Assembly (NCBI GenBank): GCA_017997825.1
Contig: JAGOEH010000162.1
Coordinates: forward strand, 1-7,040
Length of the DNA: 7,040 bases
Direction: 5' to 3'
DNA from: Candidatus Delongbacteria bacterium
GTDB lineage: Bacteria > JAGOEH01
A program made the position numbers and the translations under genes. The notes under the pieces are model-generated. The model made no database searches. It saw only the letters and a program-made list of their open reading frames with translations, and was not told the origin of the DNA. This document shows, piece after piece, positions 1-6,290 of this stretch (the stretch's first letter is position 1; every line of letters starts with the position of its first letter).

Positions 1-27
1 AAAGCTGATGATCGTCCAGGACGATGA
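1..27 (+). CDS. Probable 3' end of the upstream gene (likely rpsJ, ribosomal protein S10); frame unresolved
   Basis: In this cluster the gene before rplC is normally rpsJ, so the left edge probably holds its last codons. Too little is present to prove it. Three frames are possible. One gives the tail KADDRPGR and stops at 25-27; it is hydrophilic, as S10 tails often are, and is the frame listed. A second gives only a final Ser and stops at 6-8. A third stays open to a stop at 65-67, but its 21-residue end contains MIVQ and VQILNHNVGW and does not look like S10. The AT-rich stretch from about 40 looks more like spacer than coding, which favours one of the two early stops. The identity rests on gene order, not on recognisable protein sequence. 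Confidence 0.3.
   Translation, partial: KADDRPGR
11..25 (+). repeat. Short perfect inverted repeat upstream of rplC
   Basis: ATCGTCC (11-17) and GGACGAT (19-25) are exact reverse complements around a single A. As RNA this could form six pairs closed by a three-base loop. It lies just before rplC, close to the candidate ends of the upstream gene. There is no following T-run, so it is not a convincing intrinsic terminator. A match of this size can occur by chance in a window of this length, so a function is only possible. Confidence 0.3.
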
Positions 28-71
28 GTTCAGGGTGCAAATTTTAAACCATAATGTAGGTTGGTAAAATT

Positions 72-698
72 ATGAAAGGCTTGATTGGAAAAAAACTCGG
101 CATGACCCAGTTGTTTGACGAGACGGGACGATTTACACCGGTCACCGTCCTTCAGACGGGGCCATGCTATGTGGCCCAGGTGAAAAAGGTCGAAAGCGAT
201 GGTTATTGTGCCGTTCAGATGGCATTTGATGAAGCCAGAGAGAAGGTTTTGACCAAGGCTGAACTCGGTCACCTGAAAAAGAACGGGCTGAAAGTCTTAC
301 GGAAACTGAAGGAATTCAGATTGAAAGCGGAAGAGGCCCAGGAATTTCTACCGGGTCAAGAGATCAAAGCGGATATGTTCATCAAAGGGGAAAAAGTAAA
401 AGTCACCGGTTTCAGCAAGGGTCGGGGATTTGCGGGTGTCATGAAACGACATGGCTTTGGCGGAGGCCGCGACAGCCATGGGTGTAAGTTCCACCGTAAA
501 CCCTTCTCGATCGGGATGCACACCGATCCGGCCAAGGTTTTTAAGAATAAACGGATGCCGGGTCACTATGGAAATGAACGGGTGACGATGCTTAATTTGA
601 CAGTAGTGAATGTGGATATTGATAAGAATATCCTGTTAGTCAAAGGCGCGGTTCCGGGTCCCCGATACGGCTATGTTTATATCAGCAAAGTAAGGTAA
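72..698 (+). CDS. rplC: 50S ribosomal protein L3
   Basis: L3 is an early-assembling large-subunit protein that binds 23S rRNA. Its long internal loop reaches towards the peptidyl-transferase centre. The product has 208 residues, the usual bacterial length. The N-terminus MKGLIGKKLGMTQLF is the family's characteristic start, and GFSKGRGFAGVMKRHGFGGG (113-132) is the conserved central segment. MPGHYGNERVT (162-172) and the near-terminal GAVPGP (192-197) are also typical. Residue 145 is Phe in HRKPFSIG, where most bacterial L3 proteins have Gly (PGSIG). The next residues are MHTDP, so the glutamine methylated by PrmB in E. coli (QNQTP) is absent. The start has only a weak ribosome-binding site (AGGT at 58-61, ten bases upstream), weaker than at most other genes here. 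The gap to rplD is 14 nt. Confidence 0.98.
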   Translation: MKGLIGKKLGMTQLFDETGRFTPVTVLQTGPCYVAQVKKVESDGYCAVQMAFDEAREKVLTKAELGHLKKNGLKVLRKLKEFRLKAEEAQEFLPGQEIKADMFIKGEKVKVTGFSKGRGFAGVMKRHGFGGGRDSHGCKFHRKPFSIGMHTDPAKVFKNKRMPGHYGNERVTMLNLTVVNVDIDKNILLVKGAVPGPRYGYVYISKVR

Positions 699-712
699 GG
701 AGAAGCACCGAT

Positions 713-1336
713 ATGATAGTACCTGTATACTCAGTTGAGGGACGGCCAGTGCGCGAAATCGAGCTTGCGGATGGAATCTTTCAGGCTGCGATTAACCAGG
801 ACCTGATTTACCGCAGTGTGACAACCTATCTGGCCAACCAGCGGCAGGGTACGGCGCATGCCCGCACCCGAACCGAAACCAGCGGAAGCACGCGCAAACC
901 TTGGAGGCAGAAACATACCGGGCGCGCCCGTTCCGGCTCGGTTAAATCACCCGTGTGGATCGGCGGAGGCAAAAGCTTCGGGCCTCATCCCCGGGATTAT
1001 GAAAAGAAATTACCAAAAAAAATGCGAAAGCTGGCTCTCTTTTCTGCTCTATCCCTGAAGTTGAAAGAACAACAACTGATGGTGGTGGAAGATTTTAACA
1101 TGAATGAGCCGAAAACCAAAAAGATGGCTTCCATCTTAAAAAATCTGGAATTGAATGAAAAAAAGTGTCTGTTTGTCATCAGCGATCAGAATGAAAACCT
1201 GATCAAATCGTGTCGGAACATTCCTACCCTGGACACGATCAATGCCAAACTGATCAACACCTATACCGTTTTGAAAAACGAACGGTTGCTGCTGACTCCG
1301 AGCGGGGTTCAGATTCTTCAGGAGGTATTCTCATGA
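713..1336 (+). CDS. rplD: 50S ribosomal protein L4
   Basis: L4 binds 23S rRNA domain I, and its extended loop lines the peptide exit tunnel next to the L22 loop. In E. coli it also represses its own S10 operon; that leader, if present here, lies outside the window. The protein has 207 residues, normal for the family. The tunnel loop is seen at about 46-90: GTAHARTRTETSGS, then KPWRQKHTGRARSGS, SPVWIGGG and FGPHPRDY. The C-terminal half is the globular Rossmann-like domain, ending with the usual LLLTPSGVQILQEVF-type tail. The ATG at 713 follows TAAGGAG (695-701). The last codons overlap the rplW start by 4 nt (ATGA), so the two are probably translationally coupled. Confidence 0.98.
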   Translation: MIVPVYSVEGRPVREIELADGIFQAAINQDLIYRSVTTYLANQRQGTAHARTRTETSGSTRKPWRQKHTGRARSGSVKSPVWIGGGKSFGPHPRDYEKKLPKKMRKLALFSALSLKLKEQQLMVVEDFNMNEPKTKKMASILKNLELNEKKCLFVISDQNENLIKSCRNIPTLDTINAKLINTYTVLKNERLLLTPSGVQILQEVFS

Positions 1337-1635
1337 CCATCGATTATCGCACCATCATTCTGGAACCCATCCTGAATGAAAAAGCTCTGATATTGAAAGA
1401 GGAAGGGAATATTTATACCTTCAAGGTCCGGAAGAATGCCAACAAGATACAGATCAAGAATGCGGTTGAAAAACTCTTTAATGTCAAGGTGTTGAAGGTT
1501 AATACGTTGATCAGAAAGGGTAAGGTTCGTCGTCAGGGACGCTTTGTCGGAATGACATCTGATTGGAAAAGAGCCATGGTTAAATTAGCCGGCGGTCAAA
1601 CAATAGAAGCGTTCAATGTCGGCGGTTCACAATAA
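1333..1635 (+). CDS. rplW: 50S ribosomal protein L23
   Basis: L23 sits at the rim of the exit tunnel and in bacteria is the docking site for trigger factor and SRP. The product is 100 residues, typical for bacterial L23. Motifs include IILEPILNEKA (8-18; the family usually has P-x-x-T-E-K), the strand YTFKVRKNANKIQIKNAVEKLF (about 28-49), and VKVLKVNTL followed by the basic hairpin KGKVRRQGR (62-70). An in-frame ATG exists at 1210, but it lies inside rplD and would add 41 unrelated residues. The chosen ATG at 1333 has AGGAGG at 1320-1325, seven bases upstream, and overlaps the rplD stop by 4 nt. The C-terminus (LAGGQTIEAFNVGG) is also usual. Confidence 0.97.
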   Translation: MTIDYRTIILEPILNEKALILKEEGNIYTFKVRKNANKIQIKNAVEKLFNVKVLKVNTLIRKGKVRRQGRFVGMTSDWKRAMVKLAGGQTIEAFNVGGSQ

Positions 1636-1653
1636 AGAGAAGGAATGATTCAC

Positions 1654-2478
1654 ATGGCACTCAAGAGCTATAAACCGAATACACCTACTCTGCGTTTTAC
1701 GCAATTGTTGACCAATGAGGAAGTCACGTGTCAAAAACCAGAGAAATCGCTTTTAAGGAAGCTGAAAAAGTCGGATGGCCGTAACAATCTGGGACGGGTA
1801 ACCGCTCGACGGCGGGGAGCCGGCCATAAGCGGCAGTATCGCACCATCGATTTTCGCCGCGATAAGCTGAATATTCCCGGCAAAGTGGCCACCATCGAGT
1901 ACGATCCTTACCGGACTGCCAATATTGCCCTGATATTTTACGCTGATGGCGAAAAGCGTTATATCCTGGCGCCGGAAGGTTTGAAAATCGGAGATTCGAT
2001 CGTTTCCGGATCGGAAGCCGAAATCAAAGTCGGTAACACTCTCCCACTCAAGAATATTCCGCTGGGAACAACCGTTCATAATGTGGAATTGAAACCCGGT
2101 AAGGGAGGGCAGATTGCCAGAGCCGCCGGAACCGGCGCTCAGATTGTGGCTAAAGAGGGAAAGTACATCCACTTACGTTTGAGTTCAGGCGAAGTTCGGC
2201 TGATGATGCAGGAATGTATGGCTACGATCGGTCAGGTTGGGAACCTGGATCACATCAATGAGAGTTATGGTAAAGCCGGGCGTTCCCGTTGGATGAACCG
2301 CCGACCTAAAGTCCGCGGTGTCGCCATGAATCCGATTGATCATCCGATGGGAGGCGGTGAAGGCCGAACTTCCGGAGGACGCCACCCGTGTACTCCTTGG
2401 GGTATACCGACCAAAGGATACAAAACCCGCAAGAAGAAAAATGCTTCTGACAAATTCATTGTTAAAAGGCGTAAGTAA
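1654..2478 (+). CDS. rplB: 50S ribosomal protein L2
   Basis: L2 is one of the most conserved large-subunit proteins. It is needed for subunit joining and lies close to the peptidyl-transferase centre. From 1654 it has 274 residues, the standard length. Landmarks are [20 protein letters not shown] (31-50), [12 protein letters not shown] (52-63), the SH3-like domain [18 protein letters not shown] (76-93), and the C-terminal signature [14 protein letters not shown] (225-238) followed by [10 protein letters not shown]. His230 matches the functionally important E. coli histidine (229 in mature numbering). An ATG also occurs at 1645, but AGAAGGA (1638-1644) directly abuts it and lies nine bases before 1654; the 1654 start gives the family-standard MALKSYKP. 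The gene ends in the basic tail DKFIVKRRK. Confidence 0.98.
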   Translation: MALKSYKPNTPTLRFTQLLTNEEVTCQKPEKSLLRKLKKSDGRNNLGRVTARRRGAGHKRQYRTIDFRRDKLNIPGKVATIEYDPYRTANIALIFYADGEKRYILAPEGLKIGDSIVSGSEAEIKVGNTLPLKNIPLGTTVHNVELKPGKGGQIARAAGTGAQIVAKEGKYIHLRLSSGEVRLMMQECMATIGQVGNLDHINESYGKAGRSRWMNRRPKVRGVAMNPIDHPMGGGEGRTSGGRHPCTPWGIPTKGYKTRKKKNASDKFIVKRRK

Positions 2479-2493
2479 AAGAGGTATCAGAAA

Positions 2494-2793
2494 ATGGCAA
2501 GATCACTAAAAAAAGGTCCCTATATCGATCCCCGGGTTCAGAAGAAAGTGGATGAGTTGAACCTGAAAAACGAGAAGAAGGTATTAAAGACCTGGGCAAG
2601 AGCCTGTACCATTGCCCCGGAATTCGTCGGCCACACCTTTGCGGTCCATAATGGAAACAAGTTTATTCCGGTATTTGTAACGGAAAACATGGTGGGTCAT
2701 AAACTGGGAGAATTTGCTCTAACCCGAACTTTCCGCGGGCACGGCGGGAAACTCGCCGAACGCCTTGGAAAAGGCCGCGTGGTCGGTAAATAA
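2494..2793 (+). CDS. rpsS: 30S ribosomal protein S19
   Basis: S19 binds 16S rRNA in the small-subunit head next to S13, near the A-site tRNA and the intersubunit bridges. The product is 99 residues, slightly longer than the ~92 of E. coli and within the family range. The start [13 protein letters not shown] (1-13) is diagnostic. The central segment [21 protein letters not shown] (42-62) and the family signature running through [20 protein letters not shown] (66-85) are intact. The ATG at 2494 has AGAGGT at 2480-2485. It lies 15 nt after rplB and 20 nt before rplV, in the canonical order. Confidence 0.98.
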   Translation: MARSLKKGPYIDPRVQKKVDELNLKNEKKVLKTWARACTIAPEFVGHTFAVHNGNKFIPVFVTENMVGHKLGEFALTRTFRGHGGKLAERLGKGRVVGK

Positions 2794-2813
2794 GGCAAGA
2801 AGGAACGGATCGA

Positions 2814-3179
2814 ATGGAACAAAAGTCAGAAAAACTGGAAGCGAGAGCTGTAGCTCGTTATTTGCGAATGTCGCCATACAAAGCCCGTCAGGTGGCGGAT
2901 CTGATACGTGGAAAAACGGTATCGGAGGCCTTGGCGATTCTTTCCAATACCAATCGCAAAGCTGCAGTTAAGATACAGAAGACTCTGAAATCTGCAGTGG
3001 CCAATGTTGTTAATATCCCGGAAGCCGGAAAAGCAGATACGGATACCTGGATTGTCGGCAAAATATGCATCGATGAAGGGCCGACCATGAAAAGGATTCG
3101 TCCTCGCGCCATGGGCCGTGCCTTCCGCATCCGAAGACGGACCAGCCATATCATGGTGGTCATTGCAGAACCTAAATGA
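2814..3179 (+). CDS. rplV: 50S ribosomal protein L22
   Basis: L22 binds all six 23S rRNA domains, and its long beta-hairpin forms, with L4, the narrowest part of the exit tunnel. The product is 121 residues; family members are generally 110-120. The N-terminal domain shows ARYLRMSPYKARQVADLIRG (14-33) and EALAILSNTNRKAAVKIQKTLKSAVAN. The hairpin and C-terminal signature are clear: DEGPTMKRIRPRAMGRAFRI (87-106), then RRRTSHIMVVI. The first ~8 residues (MEQKSEKL) are a short charged lead-in. The ATG at 2814 is preceded by AAGAAGGA (2797-2804), nine bases away. No tunnel-loop insertion or deletion is visible. Confidence 0.98.
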   Translation: MEQKSEKLEARAVARYLRMSPYKARQVADLIRGKTVSEALAILSNTNRKAAVKIQKTLKSAVANVVNIPEAGKADTDTWIVGKICIDEGPTMKRIRPRAMGRAFRIRRRTSHIMVVIAEPK

Positions 3180-3193
3180 AAAGGAGTAATTGA

Positions 3194-3862
3194 TTGGGAC
3201 AGAAATCGAATCCTATCGGTTTACGTTTAGGTATTACCCGTACCTGGGAATCCCGCTGGTTCTTGTCGAAATCGTTTCGGGACTCCTTGATTGAAGATCG
3301 GAAAATCCGTAAATACATTACCAATCGTGTCGCCAATGCCGGAATCTCAAAAGTAGAGATCGACAAATCGACCAACCGGATTTCTCTGATTATTTTTACC
3401 TCCCGTCCGGGAGTTATCATCGGCAAGAAGGGTAAAGAAGTCGACAAATTGCGCGATGAGCTCCAGCATGTGTTCAAGGGCAAAGACATTCAGATCAATA
3501 TATCCGAAGTCAACAAGCCTGAAATCGATGCCATGCTGGTGGCGGAGAATATTGCCCGTCAGATCGAGCAGCGGGTCAACTATCGCCGAGTCATGAAGAA
3601 AGCGATTCAGTTGGCGCTGACCTCGGGGGCTGAAGGTATCAAGATCATGTGCGGAGGTCGTCTGGCCGGGGCGGAAATTGCCCGGACCGAGCATTATCAC
3701 CAGGGACGAGTCCCATTGCAGACCCTTCGAGCCGACATTGATTTTGCCAAGGCTACCGCAGTCACAACGTATGGATGCATTGGAATCAAGGTCTGGATCT
3801 GCAAAGGCGAGATCATCAAACGCAGTGAGTCTGGGAATTATCCTCAGTCGAGCGTAAAATAG
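3194..3862 (+). CDS. rpsC: 30S ribosomal protein S3 (TTG start)
   Basis: S3 is part of the small-subunit head and the mRNA entry tunnel, where with S4 and S5 it supports ribosomal helicase activity. The product is 222 residues, close to the usual 210-235. The start MGQKSNPIGLRLGI is the family hallmark and fixes initiation at TTG 3194, with AAGGAG at 3181-3186, seven bases upstream. The type II KH domain is at about 40-110, with RPGVIIGKKGKEV carrying the GxxG loop (77-80). The C-terminal domain includes CGGRLAGAEIARTEHYHQGRVPLQTLRADI (from 153). R131, R132 and K135 correspond to the E. coli helicase residues. It ends with TAG after a short polar tail. Confidence 0.98.
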   Translation: MGQKSNPIGLRLGITRTWESRWFLSKSFRDSLIEDRKIRKYITNRVANAGISKVEIDKSTNRISLIIFTSRPGVIIGKKGKEVDKLRDELQHVFKGKDIQINISEVNKPEIDAMLVAENIARQIEQRVNYRRVMKKAIQLALTSGAEGIKIMCGGRLAGAEIARTEHYHQGRVPLQTLRADIDFAKATAVTTYGCIGIKVWICKGEIIKRSESGNYPQSSVK

Positions 3863-3883
3863 TGTCCGGAGGAAAAAAAGATT

Positions 3884-4294
3884 ATGTTGATGCCCAAAAG
3901 AGTGAAATACCGTAAGCAACAGCGCGGACGAATGAGCGGTCTGGCTCACCGGGGAAGCAGCATTGATTTTGGTGAATTTGCCATCAAGTCGTTGGAATGT
4001 GGATGGATCACCAACCGTCAGATTGAAGCGGCTCGAGTTGCCATCATGCGTCATATCAAACGCGGTGGGAAAATCTGGATCCGAATCTTTCCCGATAAGC
4101 CTTTCACCAAAAAACCGGCTGAAACCCGCATGGGTAAAGGAAAAGGTGCCCCCGAAGGATGGGTGGCTGTGATTCGTCCGGGCCGGATTCTGTTCGAAAT
4201 CGAAGGCGTGCCTGAAGATGTGGCCAAAGAAGCAATGAGACTGGCTTCTCACAAATTGCCGCTTAAAACTAAGTTTGTAACCCGTATCAGTTGA
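3884..4294 (+). CDS. rplP: 50S ribosomal protein L16
   Basis: L16 is a late-assembling large-subunit protein near the A-site tRNA elbow, important for tRNA accommodation and subunit maturation. The product is 136 residues, exactly typical. [19 protein letters not shown] (1-19) is near-canonical. [20 protein letters not shown] (29-48), [21 protein letters not shown] (68-88) and [10 protein letters not shown] follow. Arg82 lies in the RMGKGKG motif, at the arginine (81 in E. coli) that some bacteria hydroxylate; whether this one does cannot be seen. ATGs occur at 3884 and 3890. The first is preferred because GGAGGA (3868-3873) lies ten bases upstream and MLMPKR is the usual N-terminus. Confidence 0.98.
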   Translation: MLMPKRVKYRKQQRGRMSGLAHRGSSIDFGEFAIKSLECGWITNRQIEAARVAIMRHIKRGGKIWIRIFPDKPFTKKPAETRMGKGKGAPEGWVAVIRPGRILFEIEGVPEDVAKEAMRLASHKLPLKTKFVTRIS

Positions 4295-4304
4295 GGTAGC
4301 CGTC

Positions 4305-4505
4305 ATGAAAGCCCGTGAAATCAGACAAATGAGCCAAAATGAATTGGAAAACCACCTGGAAGATCTGCAGGCAGAATTGTTCAACCTGCGGTTTCAGCAT
4401 GCCACCCGACAGGATCGGAGCCCGATTCGTTTACGAACACTCCGTAGAGAAATCGCCAGAGTGTATACCATCATCACCGAAAATAATAAATCGATCAAGA
4501 AGTAA
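4305..4505 (+). CDS. rpmC: 50S ribosomal protein L29
   Basis: L29 is a small helical-hairpin protein next to L23 at the tunnel exit. The product is 66 residues, the normal length. The start [21 protein letters not shown] and the segment [14 protein letters not shown] (29-42) are characteristic. The second helix carries [14 protein letters not shown] (46-59), where many homologues have RRDIARIKT, so Val-Tyr replaces the more usual Ile-Lys. GAGG at 4293-4296 overlaps the rplP stop codon and serves the ATG at 4305, leaving a 10-nt gap, one of the shortest non-overlapping junctions in the window. There is no sign of fusion with a neighbour. Confidence 0.97.
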   Translation: MKAREIRQMSQNELENHLEDLQAELFNLRFQHATRQDRSPIRLRTLRREIARVYTIITENNKSIKK

Positions 4506-4522
4506 GTGACAGGAGTGATATT

Positions 4523-4807
4523 ATGGAAGAAAGAAATCGGCGAAAAGTTCGGGTTGGTACCGTAGTGTCGGATAAGATGGATAAAACGGTCGTCATCAGT
4601 ATCGAACGCCAGTTCAAACATCCCTTATACGGCAAAGTCGTTAAAAAATCTACTAAATTTAAAGCTCACGATGAGACCAATCAGTGTAAAGTGGGCGATG
4701 TGGTAAAAATTATGGAAACACGCCCCCTGAGCGCCACGAAACGCTGGCGGGTCATGGAAATCATTGGATCGAACACTGAAAAAATCCAAGAAGGTGAAGA
4801 GTCATGA
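4523..4807 (+). CDS. rpsQ: 30S ribosomal protein S17
   Basis: S17 is an OB-fold primary binder of the 16S rRNA 5' domain and acts early in small-subunit assembly. The product is 94 residues; the family is commonly 80-90. [23 protein letters not shown] (7-29) is the classic opening. [20 protein letters not shown] (31-50) follows, then the signature [23 protein letters not shown] (55-77). The acidic tail beyond ~85 accounts for the slightly larger size. AGGAG (4511-4515) lies seven bases before the ATG. The stop overlaps the rplN start by 4 nt (ATGA at 4804-4807), which joins the S10-type and spc-type gene blocks. Confidence 0.98.
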   Translation: MEERNRRKVRVGTVVSDKMDKTVVISIERQFKHPLYGKVVKKSTKFKAHDETNQCKVGDVVKIMETRPLSATKRWRVMEIIGSNTEKIQEGEES

Positions 4808-5172
4808 TTCAAAAGTTTACTCACTTGAAAGTAGCCGATAACTCAGGCGCTCGGGAAGTAATGTGTATCAATATCCTTGGAGGAACTCGCCACCGTTATG
4901 CCTCCCTGGGCGACATTATCGTCGTCTCCGTCAAGGAAGCCATCCCGACCGCGACCGTTCCCAGGAAAAAGGTGGTTAAGGCTGTGATTGTCAGAACCAA
5001 ACGCGAGGTGCGTCGGCCGGACGGCTCTTATATCCGTTTTGACGATAATGCCGTCGTTCTGTTGAACCAGAATCTTGAACCGATCGGTACCCGTATTTTC
5101 GGCCCGGTAGCGCGTGAACTCCGCGCCAAGAATTTTATGAAAATTATCTCCTTAGCACCTGAAGTCATTTAA
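4804..5172 (+). CDS. rplN: 50S ribosomal protein L14
   Basis: L14 is a beta-barrel large-subunit protein on the interface side. It neighbours L19 and helps form a bridge to the 30S, and it is also the contact site for the RsfS silencing factor. The product is 122 residues, the standard bacterial length. [19 protein letters not shown] (1-19) is diagnostic. [13 protein letters not shown] (36-48) precedes [32 protein letters not shown] (57-88), and [13 protein letters not shown] (95-107) closes the signature. Its ATG overlaps the rpsQ stop, and the ribosome-binding sequence AAGGTG (4790-4795) lies within rpsQ. In E. coli this gene heads the separately promoted spc operon; here no spacer for such a promoter exists. 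Confidence 0.98.
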   Translation: MIQKFTHLKVADNSGAREVMCINILGGTRHRYASLGDIIVVSVKEAIPTATVPRKKVVKAVIVRTKREVRRPDGSYIRFDDNAVVLLNQNLEPIGTRIFGPVARELRAKNFMKIISLAPEVI

Positions 5173-5187
5173 CGAAGAGGTCAACCC

Positions 5188-5514
5188 ATGAAACTCCATG
5201 TAAGAAAAAATGATACAGTCATTGTAACATCGGGCAAATATGCCGGTGTTAAAGGAAAGGTGCTTCAGGTTCTGCCGACCACCGGTAAAATTATCGTGGA
5301 GGGTGTGAATTTCATCAAACGGCATACCAAACCAGGACGTAAGGGAATTCAAACCGGCGGAATCATCGAGCGGGAAGCTCCTATTCCAGCTTCCAAAGTG
5401 ATGGTCTATTGCGCCCATTGTGACCGCCCGGTTCGGGTGAATCACAAAATTCTGGAAGACGGCCAGAGTGTCCGTACCTGTCATAAATGCAAAGAAATGT
5501 TAACGTCTCAATAA
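5188..5514 (+). CDS. rplX: 50S ribosomal protein L24, with zinc-ribbon tail
   Basis: L24 is an assembly-initiator protein that binds the 5' end of 23S rRNA near the tunnel exit. The product is 108 residues, within the family's ~100-110. The KOW motif is at about 6-35: [30 protein letters not shown] (40-50) is typical, as is [15 protein letters not shown] (57-71). The C-terminal part contains Cys75, Cys78, Cys98 and Cys101 in two CxxC pairs, a predicted zinc-binding site found in many L24 proteins and absent from the E. coli type. AAGAGG (5175-5180) precedes the ATG by seven bases. The 3' end may take part in a stem reaching into rplE (see the 5501-5568 entry). Confidence 0.98.
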   Translation: MKLHVRKNDTVIVTSGKYAGVKGKVLQVLPTTGKIIVEGVNFIKRHTKPGRKGIQTGGIIEREAPIPASKVMVYCAHCDRPVRVNHKILEDGQSVRTCHKCKEMLTSQ

Positions 5515-5568
5515 ACAGGACCAATAAGGATATGCAAAGACTAAAGGAAAAATACCTGAAGGACGTTA
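5501..5568 (+). promoter_or_regulatory. Possible mRNA stem enclosing the rplE start
   Basis: TAACGTC (5501-5507, end of rplX) is exactly complementary to GACGTTA (5562-5568, codons 11-13 of rplE). Inside this, CAGG (5516-5519, part of the best-spaced rplE ribosome-binding sequence) can pair with CCTG (5555-5558). The two helices would be separated by an unequal internal loop and would enclose the rplE ATG. In E. coli, ribosomal protein S8 represses the spc operon by binding mRNA at the start of rplE, so the position is suggestive. I have not shown that the S8 recognition core is present. Both arms lie mainly in coding sequence and the pairing could be chance. Confidence 0.3.
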
Positions 5569-6074
5569 TGCCGGCTCTGCAGAACGAATTCACCTACAAA
5601 TCTCCGATGCAGATTCCCCATCTGACTAAGATTGTACTCAATATGGGGGTAGGTGAAGCGCTGACCAACATCAAATTGCTGGATAACGCCATTGGTGAAA
5701 TGAAACTGATTGCCGGTCAACAACCGGTTATGCGTCGCGCTCACAAATCGATTTCAAATTTCAAGCTTCGTAAAAACATGCCCATTGGCTGCAGTGTGAC
5801 CATCCGGGGTGAGAGAATGTACGAATTCCTGGAACGCTTTATCAACATCGCCGTCCCCCGTATCCGTGATTTTCGCGGGTTTCCTCAGAAAGGCTTCGAT
5901 GGCCGGGGTAATTATTCCTTGGGTATCAAGGAACAGATTATTTTCCCGGAAATCGACTACGATAAGGTGGAGAATATCCGCGGTATGAATATCACGATTG
6001 TTACGACTGCCAAAACCGATTCTGAAGCCTTCACCCTGTTGAAACAACTGGGTTTTCCTTTCAGAACCAAATAG
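5532..6074 (+). CDS. rplE: 50S ribosomal protein L5
   Basis: L5 binds 5S rRNA and forms, with L18 and the 5S RNA, the central protuberance; it also contacts P-site tRNA. From 5532 the product is 180 residues, matching the ~179 of the family. Recognisable parts are [18 protein letters not shown] (26-43), [26 protein letters not shown] (62-87), [33 protein letters not shown] (109-141) and the end [23 protein letters not shown]. An in-frame ATG at 5487 would add 15 non-homologous residues from inside rplX and is rejected. The start signal is unusual: CAGGA (5516-5520) is eleven bases from the ATG and AAGGA (5526-5530) only one, so initiation may be suboptimal or regulated. Confidence 0.97.
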   Translation: MQRLKEKYLKDVMPALQNEFTYKSPMQIPHLTKIVLNMGVGEALTNIKLLDNAIGEMKLIAGQQPVMRRAHKSISNFKLRKNMPIGCSVTIRGERMYEFLERFINIAVPRIRDFRGFPQKGFDGRGNYSLGIKEQIIFPEIDYDKVENIRGMNITIVTTAKTDSEAFTLLKQLGFPFRTK

Positions 6075-6083
6075 GAGGACGAC

Positions 6084-6269
6084 TTGGCTAAGAAATCCAT
6101 GATTCTCAAATCTCAGCGTAAACCCAAATTTACGACCAGGAAATATAATCGATGCTCGATTTGCGGACGTCCGCGGGCTTATTACCGTAAATTCGGTATG
6201 TGTCGTATTTGTTTCCGTGAAATGGCCCTGAATGGTAAAATTCCGGGCGTCACCAAATCAAGTTGGTAA
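6084..6269 (+). CDS. rpsN: 30S ribosomal protein S14, zinc-binding short form (TTG start)
   Basis: S14 helps assemble the small-subunit head beside S3, S10 and S19. The product has 61 residues, the length of the short zinc-containing (C+) form; the zinc-free form is ~100. Cys24, Cys27, Cys40 and Cys43 form CxxC-x12-CxxC (CSIC and CRIC), predicted to bind one zinc ion. The C-terminal part [18 protein letters not shown] is highly conserved. Many homologues begin MAKKSMI or similar, which matches initiation at TTG 6084, and no in-frame ATG upstream gives a better fit. AGGAGG (6073-6078) overlaps the rplE TAG stop and lies five bases before the TTG, in a 9-nt gap. Such genes are sometimes partnered elsewhere by a zinc-independent paralogue; none is in this window. 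Confidence 0.98.
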   Translation: MAKKSMILKSQRKPKFTTRKYNRCSICGRPRAYYRKFGMCRICFREMALNGKIPGVTKSSW

Positions 6270-6290
6270 TGCCGACTAAGGAGTATTATT

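Noticed and set aside
914-922. His68 in the L4 tunnel loop (QKHTGRAR in place of the common QKGTGRAR), which might suggest altered macrolide response
   Set aside because: As I recall, histidine here also occurs in other bacteria such as Thermus, so it looks like natural family variation.
1210-1332. N-terminal extension of L23 from an upstream in-frame ATG
   Set aside because: It lies within rplD, has no L23 homology and no suitable ribosome-binding site; 1333 has AGGAGG at good spacing.
1753-2172. A 139-codon minus-strand open frame opposite rplB
   Set aside because: Shadow of the strongly conserved L2 gene; no family resemblance.
2335-2395. L2 differences from E. coli (HPM for HPH, HPCTPWG for HPVTPWG)
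   Set aside because: Both are variants I recognise from several bacterial groups, and the key His230 is kept.
3347-4384. A 345-codon open frame on the minus strand, opposite rpsC, rplP and the start of rpmC
   Set aside because: It is entirely antisense to three certain ribosomal genes, has no recognisable domain, and is explained by codon bias in rpsC and rplP, which happen to be in the same frame.
5487-5531. Longer L5 start overlapping rplX
   Set aside because: The added 15 residues are not L5-like, and the start at 5532 gives the standard length.
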